Assembly (NCBI GenBank): GCA_035610835.1
Contig: CM069459.1
Span: 26,555,570 to 26,619,569, forward strand
DNA: 64,000 bases
Reading direction: 5' to 3'
Origin: Ophiura sarsii
Taxonomy: Eukaryota; Echinodermata; Ophiuroidea; Amphilepidida; Ophiuridae
Part shown: piece by piece, positions 22,720 through 34,057 of the stretch
Layout: each line of letters starts with the position of its first letter
Numbering within the stretch: the stretch's first letter is position 1
Position numbers and translations under genes: made by a program
Notes under the pieces: model-generated
The model's database searches: none
The model's input: only the letters and a program-made list of their open reading frames with translations
Told to the model about the DNA's origin: nothing

Positions 22720-23800
22720 AAACTTTCTTTTAAACACATAATGGTGATTTGGCATTTTTAAACTCGCTATTAACTGAATTCCATAGCAGAGGGCCTTGTC
22801 TTCTAATCGAATGTCTGGCTAAATCATAGTTAAAATTAAAGGAACGATATAATGAAGAAATGCGCGTTGGGAAGCTGGGCCAAATCCAAAACCTCCGTTT
22901 GTGCGAGGGATGGAAATTGAAAAACAATTTTAGTTTGTTTTTGGAATAAACTACCTATGTGCTTTTATGACAGGCAAAACAGAATGCTACTGTTGAGTGT
23001 TTCGCTATGGTGATGCAATTTGAACCATTCCGTCCCTCATTTGACAATTCCGTCCCTCGCGTTTTAAAATTGCGTTGCCATAGTTTTGCTTTATTGTGGC
23101 TTTATTTGTTCCCATTGATATTTACGTTTATTGGTTGCTTTGTTATGCAGTATACTTAGAACTCAAGTGTATGTAGTTACACAGCTGGAAAGGCAGGATA
23201 ATGGAACATTATTTTCCAGTCCCTCGCACTATTTTCCGTCCCTCGCGCAATAAAATGTGTTGCTATGGCAATATGCGTGATCGTTGCTATGCTTTTTTGT
23301 GTTTTTTGCGGAGTACACTGGGTTGTTATTCATGTGATATCCTTTTGGTGTCTTGGTTTCTGATTGAAAAGAAAGGGTAATCAAAAACATCAATCCGTCC
23401 CTCGCAGTGATGACTAGTTTTGGAAATGGCCCAGCTATGAATTGATCTATTGTTAATGAAACAATCGGCAAAAGCATCGGGAAGATTGTTGAATGCGTGA
23501 TTATACATAATTAAACAAAGAGTCAGCTTGTGAATATCATAAATTGGCAGGGTATGTAACTTCTTGAATAAGGGCGGGGTATACTCAAGCCAGTGAGAAT
23601 TCGAGCATAGTATCAATATTCGTTTTTGTTTGAGGTGGATTTGGTGGAGATTGGTGTTATTTGAATCAGCCCAAATCAAATTACAATAAGATAAGTGGGG
23701 AAACACAAGAGTATTGTATAGTGAAAATAATGTTTTGGAGGGGAGAATATCTTCAAGGCGATACATAATGCCACAATACTTGGACATGATAGTCACTTTA
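22720..23800 (-). pseudogene. LINE 3' end remnant interrupted by a TIR insertion
   Basis: Minus-strand frames encode the C-terminus of a non-LTR retrotransposon polyprotein. At 23326-23796 this includes LFSLYNTLVFPHLSYCNLIW and YTPPLFKKLHTLPIYDIHKL. At 22730-22927 it includes ARHSIRRQGPLLWNSVNSEF. The two halves are adjacent parts of the same protein, split by a ~500 bp insertion. The catalytic domain is missing. Confidence 0.85.
22902..23406. mobile_element. MITE with repeated CCGTCCCTCGC words inside the LINE
   Basis: The ends read TGCGAGGGATGG and CCGTCCCTCGCA. The word TCCGTCCCTCGC recurs near 23030, 23050, 23217, 23237 and 23396. The insertion separates two contiguous parts of the LINE reading frame, which supports its borders. 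The target duplication is not certain. Confidence 0.62.
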
Positions 23801-24500
23801 TGAGTTTTTCTTGTGTGCTACCTTCAGAATAGTCAATCAGGTAGTCAATGGTACACAATTATCTCTTCTTGAGACTTGAAATCCCTCCATTTAGTCCTGT
23901 ATATTGAAAATCTCCTAGTTCTTATGAAAATCAAATATGCCTTTTACAGGGTTCTCTAGGGGAGGGGTAAACTTAATGGTTGTCCTGATCTAGTTCTGGC
24001 TAATCAGAGGGTGTATTTGTTCATAAGAAATCAGTCAGCTTTATTGTTTATAGTCTGTTAAAGAGGTATCTGACATTTAGAACGGTTTTAATTGAACAAT
24101 TTTTTGAACGAAGCTAACAAAATGACCAAATCGCTTAATTTTGATGTAAATGCACTAATTTATGGAAGAATTCCAATTTGTAAACCTAATCTAATTTTGA
24201 CCAAAAAGAGGGGAAAAAAGGGAAACTTTTTATTTTGGCAATTTTTAGTCAACATTTTCAGAAAAATATAAAATTAGATTAAAAAATAATAAATTCGTCC
24301 CTAAGTTAGTGTTTTTGCATCATCATCAAGCGATTTGGGCATTTTTTTCATCCGTTTCCGTCACACTAAATGAAAGTTTAGTTTTCACTGCATCTCTAGA
24401 AAAGTACAAACATTACTCGTAATAATTTATAATGATTTTGTGGCTGAGGTTCCACACTACAGTTGTGTAGCATTTCATAAGACAGGCTTATATAATAACA
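23787..24500 (+). repeat. Dispersed repeat (as at 338-840), interrupted
   Basis: This is homologous to 338-840. The match stops at about 24095 and resumes at about 24344. The intervening 248 bp belongs to the TTAA element seen intact at 29886-30509. Confidence 0.65.
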
Positions 24501-24805
24501 AAGTTATGGGGTAGGAGGTAGAACTTATTGAATGACCCTCGTATATTTAACTTCACTCCACCTGCGAACACAGGATCGATCCAAGATATCAAATGTAATC
24601 ATCCCAACAAACCAAGAAATTAAGCAACAAACTGGGATGGAAGGAACGAGAAGACCCAGGCGTTACATCAATTGAAACAAGTCTTAAGGGGGGAGTATGG
24701 GGTTTTTAAGTCCAAATGTTTTCACAACTTTCCTAAAACTCAATATACAAGTATTATATATCATAATATAGCTTCGCTTCAAAATTACTGGCTTTTGTTG
24801 TTCTT

Positions 24806-24839
24806 GTTGCTATGGTAACCGTACAGGAGCTCTGATTGG
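24806..24839 (+). promoter_or_regulatory. X-box-like word with inverted CCAAT, first cluster
   Basis: GTTGCTATGGTAACC (24806-24820) matches the RFX X-box pattern. ATTGG, an inverted CCAAT, lies at 24835-24839. An identical pair sits 2999 bp downstream. Binding is inferred only. Confidence 0.4.
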
Positions 24840-24952
24840 CTAACAACGATTACAAATGTAACTCAATAACGCAAACTTCTATTGTACCCATTCTTAGGAT
24901 AATGATGTATAATGATATTCCGCACGCTTTAATGGAGCCGGAATTTTGATAC

Positions 24953-24982
24953 GGTTGCCATGGCAACCGGTAACCGACCAAT
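24953..24982 (+). promoter_or_regulatory. Perfect X-box palindrome with CCAAT, second cluster
   Basis: GGTTGCCATGGCAACC (24953-24968) is a perfect 16 bp palindrome fitting the RFX consensus. CCAAT follows at 24978-24982. It recurs at 27952-27967, and with one change at 33208-33223. Confidence 0.45.
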
Positions 24983-25422
24983 CACGTAATTTTGTGACGT
25001 AATTCAAATTTGAGGCCAAAAATAAAAAATCCGGCTCCATTAAAGCACAGATCCACTTATTTGCAACATGAATTTCAAATTTCATAAAATTTCATCATTG
25101 CGTTATCGAGTTACGTTTGAAGTCGTTTCGCACGTTTGCGTGTTTTCTTGTTTTGAGATATCGAGCGAAACGTATTCAAAAATATTAAAATTGCTTTAAA
25201 AATTATAAATTGATATTTGAGATGAAAATAATTGATCATATTTTAATAAGCTTGAATTTAGACACATTTTAAGTCCATTTTGGCGATAATTGCATGTAAA
25301 TTTAGATTTTTATTGCGTTTTTTAAATATAAGGGCTTAAATATAGCGGGGTGAGAAAAAATAAAGAAATACATAAGAAATGCCGTTGACCTGAATATTTG
25401 ATGAATAATTATGCGCAATTAA

Positions 25423-25829
25423 TGGTAGATGTTCCGATTGCTGACCCGATTTTCAACTTGATGTTTTCTATTTTTCCTGAAAGGTCATCCTTAAAATTGT
25501 TGCATTCCAAAGTTTGAGTTGCATAACTCCAATGGTTCTATTTTTAGAAGCGCAAGGTCATGAAGGTCAAAAGACAGTCAAAAGACATTGAGTAGAACAA
25601 AAGACATTGATAAAGGTCAAAATACATTGAGTAGTACACAGACTGGTTGGTGGTTAACCACCTTTGGCAGTAATTCACCACATTTTAGCCTATAATTTCT
25701 AAATGAAACATTTCTGGCCCTAATATTTTACAGACATTATGAGAAAAATATGGGGATTCTTCTGATACCAAAATATCTTGATGTGAAAAAAAAATCATAG
25801 CCCCATAAAAGTGATCGGGTCATATACCT
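25423..25829 (-). mobile_element. T2/Kolobok-like MITE nested in unit 1
   Basis: TTAA flanks (25419-25422 and 25830-25833) surround ends like GGTAGATGTTCC and ATATACCT. The interior matches 9084-9428 and 50740-51095 in divergent form, for example the GACCTTTCATG-like and AATGGTTCTATTTTTAGA regions. Confidence 0.6.
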
Positions 25830-26342
25830 TTAATTAATTTAATATTATTACACAAAAAAACTATAGAAAGTTACAATGGTTTATTTAAATGTAATTTAAA
25901 GTGAATTTGCTAAAAAAAAACCAGGGTGAGCGTTTTCTACACACAAACGAATACAAATCACCTCCGATTTTCCAAATTCCGTAAACTAAATTGACAATAA
26001 CATATGAACCGAATGTCCGATTAGGCTCAAATAAAAAGCATGTTAACGCTTAGACATTGCAGTTTTCTATGGCACTTTTATCTCATATTTTGCAAAGTAA
26101 CTACATTTTGAAATCCGACTACCCCATACCCCCCCCCCCCCCCCCCCCCCCTTAAGATTACGTTTTAAAGTTATGATACTGTTGCTGGATCTTATGGTGG
26201 ATGGCGGGAATTCCACTGTGTTTGGCCAGCCACATCAAATATGCCAGCTCCATTCGACATATGACATCATCTTTTCTTGATCAATTGGTGTCCTACGACT
26301 GCGGCGGCCATACTTATTGTATATAATATTTTGCATCAACAG

Positions 26343-26481
26343 GTGTTTACTGGAAACTCCGATAAAAATACCCATTCCACAAGTTTGTTTTCATCAATGG
26401 TTAGGGCGAGGTATATCAAAATACGTCCAACTGTTTGGCATTCACATGTTAGTTTTCGATTTGAAATTCTCGGTTGCGAAG
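26343..26481 (+). CDS. F5/8 type C domain, second exon (unit 1)
   Basis: The acceptor CATCAACAG precedes and the donor GAAG|GTATGT follows. The 139-base exon enters in phase 0 and leaves in phase 1. It encodes VFTGNSDKNTHSTSLF, then RARYIKIRPTVWHSHVSFR and the closing FEILGCEG. This is the canonical C-terminal third of an F5/8C domain, including the cysteine that pairs with the one opening the domain. It joins exactly to 21690-22018. It is duplicated at 29332-29470 with the same protein sequence. Confidence 0.9.
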
Positions 26482-27686
26482 GTATGTTGTATATAAAAAA
26501 GATTAAAGATGAAAAACTGATATACAATGAATTTGCGAAATAATGTATTGAAATTGGGATGATGTAAGGATAGTTCATCCTACTGATGCTTTGGAAATTT
26601 TGAATCAATGGAACTAGCATTAAAAAAATGTCGGCGATATTCTTGATACCACCTGGTGTTATCTTTGGTGTAAGAATGGATGAAATTTAACCTAGCACAA
26701 ATCAGTAATAGCGTTTTAACTCTAGTCTAATTCATGAATATCTGACACCAATGATACACCCTGGTATGTCCGCCCTCTATGGTTCGGGCTGTTTCATTTA
26801 CAAAAAATGTGGTGTCACATTCTAATAAAAACAGTGTTAGCTGTAAGCTCGTTTCAATCTGCATGTATCAGTCACCTGGTCATGGCTAGCTGTTAAGGGG
26901 TACTCAAGGAATTTGTTGATATTATATATTTTTTTGTATTTTGTGAGTGCTGTAATTATTGAACAATTAATAAAATACATACAAAAGTATACATTTTTGG
27001 AAAGGAAAAGGATCAGAGAATTAAAATTTGGCGTTAATTTTGACCAAAAATGTTGATATATTGAGAAAATCACAACATTCACTTTTTTGACCCCACAATT
27101 TTTTGAACGAAGCTAACAAAATGACCAAATCGCTTAATTTTGATGTAAATGCACTAATTTATGGAAGAATTCCAATTTGTAAACCTAATCTAATTTTGAC
27201 CAAAAAGAGGGGAAAAAAGGGAAACTTTTTATTTTGGCAATTTTTAGTCAACATTTTCAGAAAAATATAAAATTAGATTAAAAAATAATAAATTCGTCCC
27301 TAAGTTAGTGTTTTTGCATCATCATCAAGCGATTTGGGCATTTTTTTCATCCGTTTCCGTCACACTAAATGAAAGTTTAGTTTTCACTGCATCTCTAGAA
27401 AAGTACAAACATTACTCGTAATAATTTATAATGATTTTGTGGCTGAGGTTCCACACTACAGTTGTGTAGCATTTCATAAGACAGGCTTATATAATAACAA
27501 AGTTATGGGGTAGGAGGTAGAACTTATTGAATGACCCTCGTATATTTAACTTCACTCCACCTGCGAACACAGGATCGATCCAAGATATCAAATGTAATCA
27601 TCCCAACAAACCAAGAAATTAAGCAACAAACTGGGATGGAAGGAACGAGAAGACCCAGGCGTTACATCAATTGAAACAAGTCTTAA

Positions 27687-29140
27687 GGGGGGAGTATGGG
27701 GTTTTTAAGTCCAAATGTTTTCACAACTTTCCTAAAACTCAATATACAAGTATTATATATCATAATATAGCTTCGCTTCAAAATTACTGGCTTTTGTTGT
27801 TCTTGTTGCTATGGTAACCGTACAGGAGCTCTGATTGGCTAACAACGATTACAAATGTAACTCAATAACGCAAACTTCTATTGTACCCATTCTTAGGATA
27901 ATGATGTATAATGATATTCCGCACGCTTTAATGGAGCCGGAATTTTGATACGGTTGCCATGGCAACCGGTAACCGACCAATCACGTAATTTTGTGACGTA
28001 ATTCAAATTTGAGGCCAAAAATAAAAAATCCGGCTCCATTAAAGCACAGATCCACTTATTTGCAACATGAATTTCAAATTTCATAAAATTTCATCATTGC
28101 GTTATCGAGTTACGTTTGAAGTCGTTTCGCACGTTTGCGTGTTTTCTTGTTTTGAGATATCGAGCGAAACGTATTCAAAAATATTAAAATTGCTTTAAAA
28201 ATTATAAATTGATATTTGAGATGAAAATAATTGATCATATTTTAATAAGCTTGAATTTAGACACATTTTAAGTCCATTTTGGCGATAATTGCATGTAAAT
28301 TTAGATTTTTATTGCGTTTTTTAAATATAAGGGCTTAAATATAGCGGGGTGAGAAAAAATAAAGAAATACATAAGAAATGCCGTTGACCTGAATATTTGA
28401 TGAATAATTATGCGCAATTAATGGTAGATGTTCCGATTGCTGACCCGATTTTCAACTTGATGTTTTCTATTTTTCCTGAAAGGTCATCCTTAAAATTGTT
28501 GCATTCCAAAGTTTGAGTTGCATAACTCCAATGGTTCTATTTTTAGAAGCGCAAGGTCATGAAGGTCAAAAGACAGTCAAAAGACATTGAGTAGAACAAA
28601 AGACATTGATAAAGGTCAAAATACATTGAGTAGTACACAGACTGGTTGGTGGTTAACCACCTTTGGCAGTAATTCACCACATTTTAGCCTATAATTTCTA
28701 AATGAAACATTTCTGGCCCTAATATTTTACAGACATTATGAGAAAAATATGGGGATTCTTCTGATACCAAAATATCTTGATGTGAAAAAAAAATCATAGC
28801 CCCATAAAAGTGATCGGGTCATATACCTTTAATTAATTTAATATTATTACACAAAAAAACTATAGAAAGTTACAATGGTTTATTTAAATGTAATTTAAAG
28901 TGAATTTGCTAAAAAAAAACCAGGGTGAGCGTTTTCTACACACAAACGAATACAAATCACCTCCGATTTTCCAAATTCCGTAAACTAAATTGACAATAAC
29001 ATATGAACCGAATGTCCGATTAGGCTCAAATAAAAAGCATGTTAACGCTTAGACATTGCAGTTTTCTATGGCACTTTTATCTCATATTTTGCAAAGTAAC
29101 TACATTTTGAAATCCGACTACCCCATACCCCCCCCCCCCC
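27687..29140 (+). mobile_element. TTAA-type TIR element, unit 2 copy
   Basis: This is the duplicated copy of 24688-26151, carrying the same nested MITE (28422-28828) and X-box clusters (27805-27838, 27952-27981). Confidence 0.8.
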
Positions 29141-29331
29141 TTAAGATTACGTTTTAAAGTTATGATACTGTTGCTGGATCTTATGGTGGATGGCGGGAAT
29201 TCCACTGTGTTTGGCCAGCCACATCAAATATGCCAGCTCCATTCGACATATGACATCATCTTTTCTTGATCAATTGGTGTCCTACGACTGCGGCGGCCAT
29301 ACTTATTGTATATAATATTTTGCATCAACAG

Positions 29332-29470
29332 GTGTTTACTGGAAACTCCGATAAAAATACCCATTCCACAAGTTTGTTTTCATCAATGGTTAGGGCGAGG
29401 TATATCAAAATACGTCCAACTGTTTGGCATTCACATGTTAGTTTTCGATTTGAAATTCTCGGTTGCGAAG
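29332..29470 (+). CDS. F5/8 type C domain, second exon (unit 2 duplicate)
   Basis: This is the same exon as 26343-26481, with the same splice sites and translation. Because the exon enters in phase 0 and leaves in phase 1, both copies cannot be spliced in series without a frameshift. If real, they can only be alternatives. The next exon should begin in phase 1, but none is recognised downstream in this window. Confidence 0.8.
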
Positions 29471-29885
29471 GTATGTTGTATATAAAAAAGATTAAAGATG
29501 AAAAACTGATATACAATGAATTTGCGAAATAATGTATTGAAATTGGGATGATGTAAGGATAGTTCATCCTACTGATGCTTTGGAAATTTTGAATCAATGG
29601 AACTAGCATTAAAAAAATGTCGGCGATATTCTTGATACCACCTGGTGTTATCTTTGGTGTAAGAATGGATGAAATTTAACCTAGCACAAATCAGTAATAG
29701 CGTTTTAACTCTAGTCTAATTCATGAATATCTGACACCAATGATACACCCTGGTATGTCCGCCCTCTATGGTTCGGGCTGTTTCATTTACAAAAAATGTG
29801 GTGTCACATTCTAATAAAAACAGTGTTAGCTGTAAGCTCGTTTCAATCTGCATGTATCAGTCACCTGGTCATGGCTAGCTGTTAA

Positions 29886-30509
29886 GGGGTACTCAAGGAA
29901 TTTGTTGATATTATATATTTTTTTGTATTTTGTGAGTGCTGTAATTATTGAACAATTAATAAAATACATACAAAAGTATACATTTTTGGAAAGGAAAAGG
30001 ATCAGAGAATTAAAATTTGGCGTTAATTTTGACCAAAAATGTTGATATATTGAGAAAATCACAACATTCACTTTTTTGACCCCACAATTTTTTGAACGAA
30101 GCTAACAAAATGACCAAATCGCTTAATTTTGATGTAAATGCACTAATTTATGGAAGAATTCCAATTTGTAAACCTAATCTAATTTTGACCAAAAAGAGGG
30201 GAAAAAAGGGAAACTTTTTATTTTGGCAATTTTTAGTCAACATTTTCAGAAAAATATAAAATTAGATTAAAAAATAATAAATTCGTCCCTAAGTTAGTGT
30301 TTTTGCATCATCATCAAGCGATTTGGGCATTTTTCACTCACAAATATTTGTGTTAGCTTTGTTCAAAAAATGTGGGTCAAAAAAGTGATTTTCTCAAAAA
30401 ATCAACATTTTTGGTCAACATTGATGCCAAATTTGGATTATACATTTGAGTCATAGTTCAACAATTACAGCACTCACAAAATTCAAAGAGTAACTTCCTT
30501 GAGTCCCCC
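29886..30509. mobile_element. TTAA-type MITE with long inverted arms
   Basis: TTAA at 29882-29885 and 30510-30513 flanks ends GGGGTACTCAAGGAA and TTCCTTGAGTCCCC. The inverted arms are about 180-220 bp. The first third lies in duplication unit 2, and the middle is the third partial copy (30084-30333). Half copies occur at 24096-24343 and across 27095. Confidence 0.8.
30084..30333 (+). repeat. Third, partial copy of the tandem duplication
   Basis: These ~250 bp match the starts of units 1 and 2, then diverge after GATTTGGGCATTTTT. The same segment at both ends and at the junction is the pattern left by unequal crossing-over. Confidence 0.9.
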
Positions 30510-30513
30510 TTAA

Positions 30514-32140
30514 ACCCTAAATAAACTCCCCCATCCCACAGCGCCTCATCTAGTTTCTTTTACACCTACTACTACAGGACGAGCTGATGTTATGATGATA
30601 TTTATTCTCCCAGCGTAAAAACGACCAACCATCACTTCAGTTTCGTTTGGAAGATGATCTGGCGCGGGAATTGAAACTACATTTGCCCACTGTATTGACA
30701 ACTGAATTTGATATATAGCCCTCTAAACATTTTTGCTCGCGAATTTGTGTTTATTGCGCAGCTATGTATAGTTTCGGGGATTTTAAAGTACTACAAAACA
30801 TTTACGCTAACGAATGTGAATCATTTCTGAGAGTATCCTGGAGGTAGTATTGCTCCAAATTTATTGTGCAGCTAGCTCTAAAAAAATGGGTCATTAAATT
30901 CTTGGAAAGTAGGATTGGACATCATAGTTGGATAACTTGTTATTTACTCTGCCATTTTGACTGGAAAATATCTTTTGTAAACCATCGTACTGACTATAGT
31001 GGCAGTTCGCAAACATTCGGCTGATAACTAACATGTAACAACGCTGAAAAAGAATCTGGAAACCAACAGTGAACATCAATACAGTATAATCAGACATTAT
31101 ATAAGGATGTAAGAGTGTCCTAAATCACAAATTGACTTTCATAACATATGAATTGACGGAATTGACGGATTACCATAATCCGTCTTCTAGTATATAGTTG
31201 AACCAAGTGAATAACATTAATTTTGTCCTGTTTATCAATCGGATTGTATCTTGCGTGGAAACGAAGTTTGTCGTGAGAGGTCACAAGCATTGATATCAAT
31301 TTAAATTGCGTAAACAACATACATTGTATTTTGATTGTGAAAGTTATAAACAGTTTAAGGATAACAAATTATGTTCTTAAAATGTTTCGCTGCGGTATAT
31401 TCGTGTTAACCGTGATAACTATGGTAATATACTTCCTAATTTAATCGAAAATTGTCTAAGATTTCCGTTGATTGAACATTAAGGTCGAACATTTCGAATA
31501 CTGGTCAACTAGTTCGTAACAACTTGTAATCATGAATAGATTGCATTGTCCATGGCTTTCTCCCTTTTCGCTACAAGGTAAACATTACCCTTATTCATCG
31601 GTGGCATAGGTAATTCAAACATCAAATTTAAATCAGGGTAGGGTGCACTAGTGTCGTGTCAAAAGGGTCGGGTCGGGAGCCCCTCCTCCCTGACCATCAT
31701 TCGGTTGATGGACATTTTTGCCATGGAACCTTAGCGCTCAGATAGGTAGCATTATTATTATTATACAGACCACAGCCGTAGGTTACCGTTTTTAAAAGTG
31801 CCGCGTCAAAGAAAAAACCGACTTTAGAAAGAAAACCAAATACCTGTAATGGAGGTCGCCATATTGATCGAATCTATGACGAATCAGTTACGAGATTTCC
31901 ACATCTCTATTTCATGTATTGATATTTTTGATTCATGCATTGAATTCCTGCGTGAATACGTGCAACGACCTCTTGCTGATGAGGCGGTTCTAGCTACGAT
32001 GACGTCACAATACTGGGTATGGCTATCCCATCAGCACTTTCGACACAGACAACCGGGCGCGAATTTTAAATTATTACGGGTTGTGTATGTGCAATATTTA
32101 ATATTATAGTTATGTGTTCAATTAAACCGGTCAATATATA
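30514..32140. other. Gene-free stretch with one full CRE
   Basis: A TGACGTCA palindrome lies at 32000-32007 in a GC-richer patch (about 31800-32070). This could be promoter-like, but no adjoining gene is seen. A frame at 31849-32109 has no known domain. Confidence 0.4.
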
Positions 32141-32925
32141 CACATGGAAAAAAGTATCGCACCACTTTTTGTTGTTGAAAAGTGAAAATGTGGCCTCGAA
32201 TTTTGCCACCATGGTGTGATATTAAGGATCATTTGTTTGCGTAAGCTGTCCAACAAAATGCCATACAATAAAAGGGCCACATTTTAGTTTGTGACGTAAT
32301 CGATGTAATGTTTTTCAAGGCCAAGGGGAAATGCATGTTTTTGTCCAAAAACATGCATGAAACAAGTTTGGGTATAACTCGATATTGAATAGACTTTAAA
32401 AACTTAAAATAGTCATATATTAGTTCTGTATTTGACGCAAGAAATGTTCCATTTAGACGTTATAGGCTACAATGCAGTGAATGAGTCCAAAAATGCTCCT
32501 AAATTCAGCATATACGAAGAGGTCACCGTTTATTTTTTTAATTATTATTTGACCTAGGTCAACACTTCCGCAATATTGTTTTTGTCATTTGAGCTTATTT
32601 AAAATTTGACTTATTTTGACCTTTGACCCCATAACCGTTCGGCGTACGAAAAAGGGAGTTTTTTCATGTTTGAGGACAATAGGGCAACTTTTGAAATTTG
32701 ACCCCAGATGACATTTGACCTTGGACCACTTAAATGTGTTACCAAGTATTATAACTATAGGGATTAATCATTGGGCCTCTTAATATCGCGTTATACCCAA
32801 ACTTGTTTTATGCATTTTCCCCTTGGCCTTGAAAAACATTACATCGATTACGTCACAAACACAAACGTGGCCCTTTTATTGCATAACATTTTGCTGGACA
32901 GTTTTCGCAAACAAATGATCCTTAA

Positions 32926-33974
32926 GGGGGGGGGGGGGTCTATGTTATTTTCACCAATTTTGGAAACAGATTTTCTCAATGTTACCATGGGTTTACCCCT
33001 TAGAGTCATATATCAAATTGAAGCTTAGGTAACAGCGTCTTAGAAAATGCGCGTTATTTTGATCTGGTTGCTATGGTAATCAGCCTCTGATTGGCTAAAC
33101 ACGGGATCCAACTTTACTAGAAAACTAAAGGTTGCATGTTCACCATACTTCGGTAGATGATGCATGGGAACAATGCGCACGACCAGATGAAGCCGGATTT
33201 TTTATACGGTTGCCATGGTAACCAGGAACCGACCAATCATGTAATTTTACATTATAATTCAAATTTGGAAAGATAAATTGAAAATCCGGCTTCATCGGGT
33301 TCTTCCTCTATTCAAGCTTATTATCCATTCCAAATATCACCCTGATACGAGGTTTCGTTTTTGGTTCCCATATTGCAAGTTTGCGTGTTTTCTAGTTTTG
33401 AGATATCGTGCAAAACGTATGAAAAATATTAAAATTGGCGAGAAAAAAAAAAGTTGACATTTTGGATAAAAATAGTTGTTCAATTATGGAAGAGCATGAA
33501 TTTAGACACATTTTGAGCCATTTTGGGTGAAAATAGCAATTATATTAGCATTTTTATTGATTTTTAAAGATAAATGGCTTAAAAATAGCCGGGTGAGAAA
33601 AATAAAGAAATACATAAGAAATTACGTTGACTTTGAAATTTTGATGATTTATGATGTGCAATTATTTATTTTAATATTTTAATAAATAAATTTGATCAAA
33701 TGTTACAATTATTTGATCAAAAAATAATTAAAACTGAAAATGCTTAAAATCGCAGGGTGAGCGTTTTCTACATACAAATGTATACAAAACACCACCGATA
33801 TTTTGAGACACCCGAAACTCAATCGACCATAACTTCGGAACCGAAAATCCAATTTACCTCAAACAAAAAGCATTTTAAAGCAGAGACTTAGCAGTTTCCT
33901 ACTGTTCTAATATCTCATTTTTGTCAGAAGCACTGAATTTTACTATCTGACTAACATAGACCCCCCCCCCCCCC
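32926..33974 (+). mobile_element. TTAA-type TIR element nested in copy 2
   Basis: The host reads GATCCTTAATATCAC where uninterrupted. Here TTAA is present on both sides (32922-32925 and 33975-33978), so the target duplication is proven within the window. The ends are a G run plus TCTATGTTA and its complement. Two X-box/CCAAT clusters are at 33066-33094 and 33208-33237. Confidence 0.9.
33208..33237 (+). promoter_or_regulatory. X-box-like word with CCAAT
   Basis: GGTTGCCATGGTAACC is followed ten bases later by CCAAT, as in the related elements at 24953 and 27952. Confidence 0.4.
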
Positions 33975-34057
33975 TTAATATCACACCATCCATGGTGGCA
34001 AAATTCGAGGCCACATTTGCACTTTTCAACAAGTGGTGCGATACTTTTTTCCATGTG

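Larger units (their letters stand above)
24688..26151 (+). mobile_element. TTAA-type TIR element, unit 1 copy
   Basis: TTAA at 24684-24687 and 26152-26155 flanks an element starting GGGGGGAGTATGGGG and ending CCCCATACCCCC. It is homologous along its length to 32926-33974. It contains a nested T2-like MITE (25423-25829) and two X-box/CCAAT clusters. It has no transposase frame. Confidence 0.82.
24096..27094 (+). repeat. 3.0 kb tandem duplication, unit 1
   Basis: The 2999 bp unit is essentially identical to 27095-30083 apart from a poly-C tract. It begins with a 248 bp segment that is repeated at the junction and at the far end of the duplication. It contains an F5/8C exon and a TTAA element. 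Confidence 0.95.
27095..30083 (+). repeat. 3.0 kb tandem duplication, unit 2
   Basis: The 2989 bp unit is ten bases shorter than unit 1 because its poly-C tract is shorter. Otherwise it is virtually identical. Confidence 0.95.
32141..34057. mobile_element. CACATGG family TIR element, copy 2, interrupted
   Basis: The ends CACATGGAAAAAAGTATCGC and CCATGTG and the internal sequence match 7031-7905. The copy is split by a TTAA-type element at 32926-33974. Removing that element restores the uninterrupted sequence seen in the other copies. Confidence 0.82.

Noticed and set aside
26336..26620. Antisense frame over the F5/8C exon
   Set aside because: It is the complement of a well-supported exon with matching splice sites.
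31849..32109. 86-codon frame in a GC-richer patch with a CRE
   Set aside because: No domain, signal peptide or splice support was found. It is noted only as a possible promoter-like patch.
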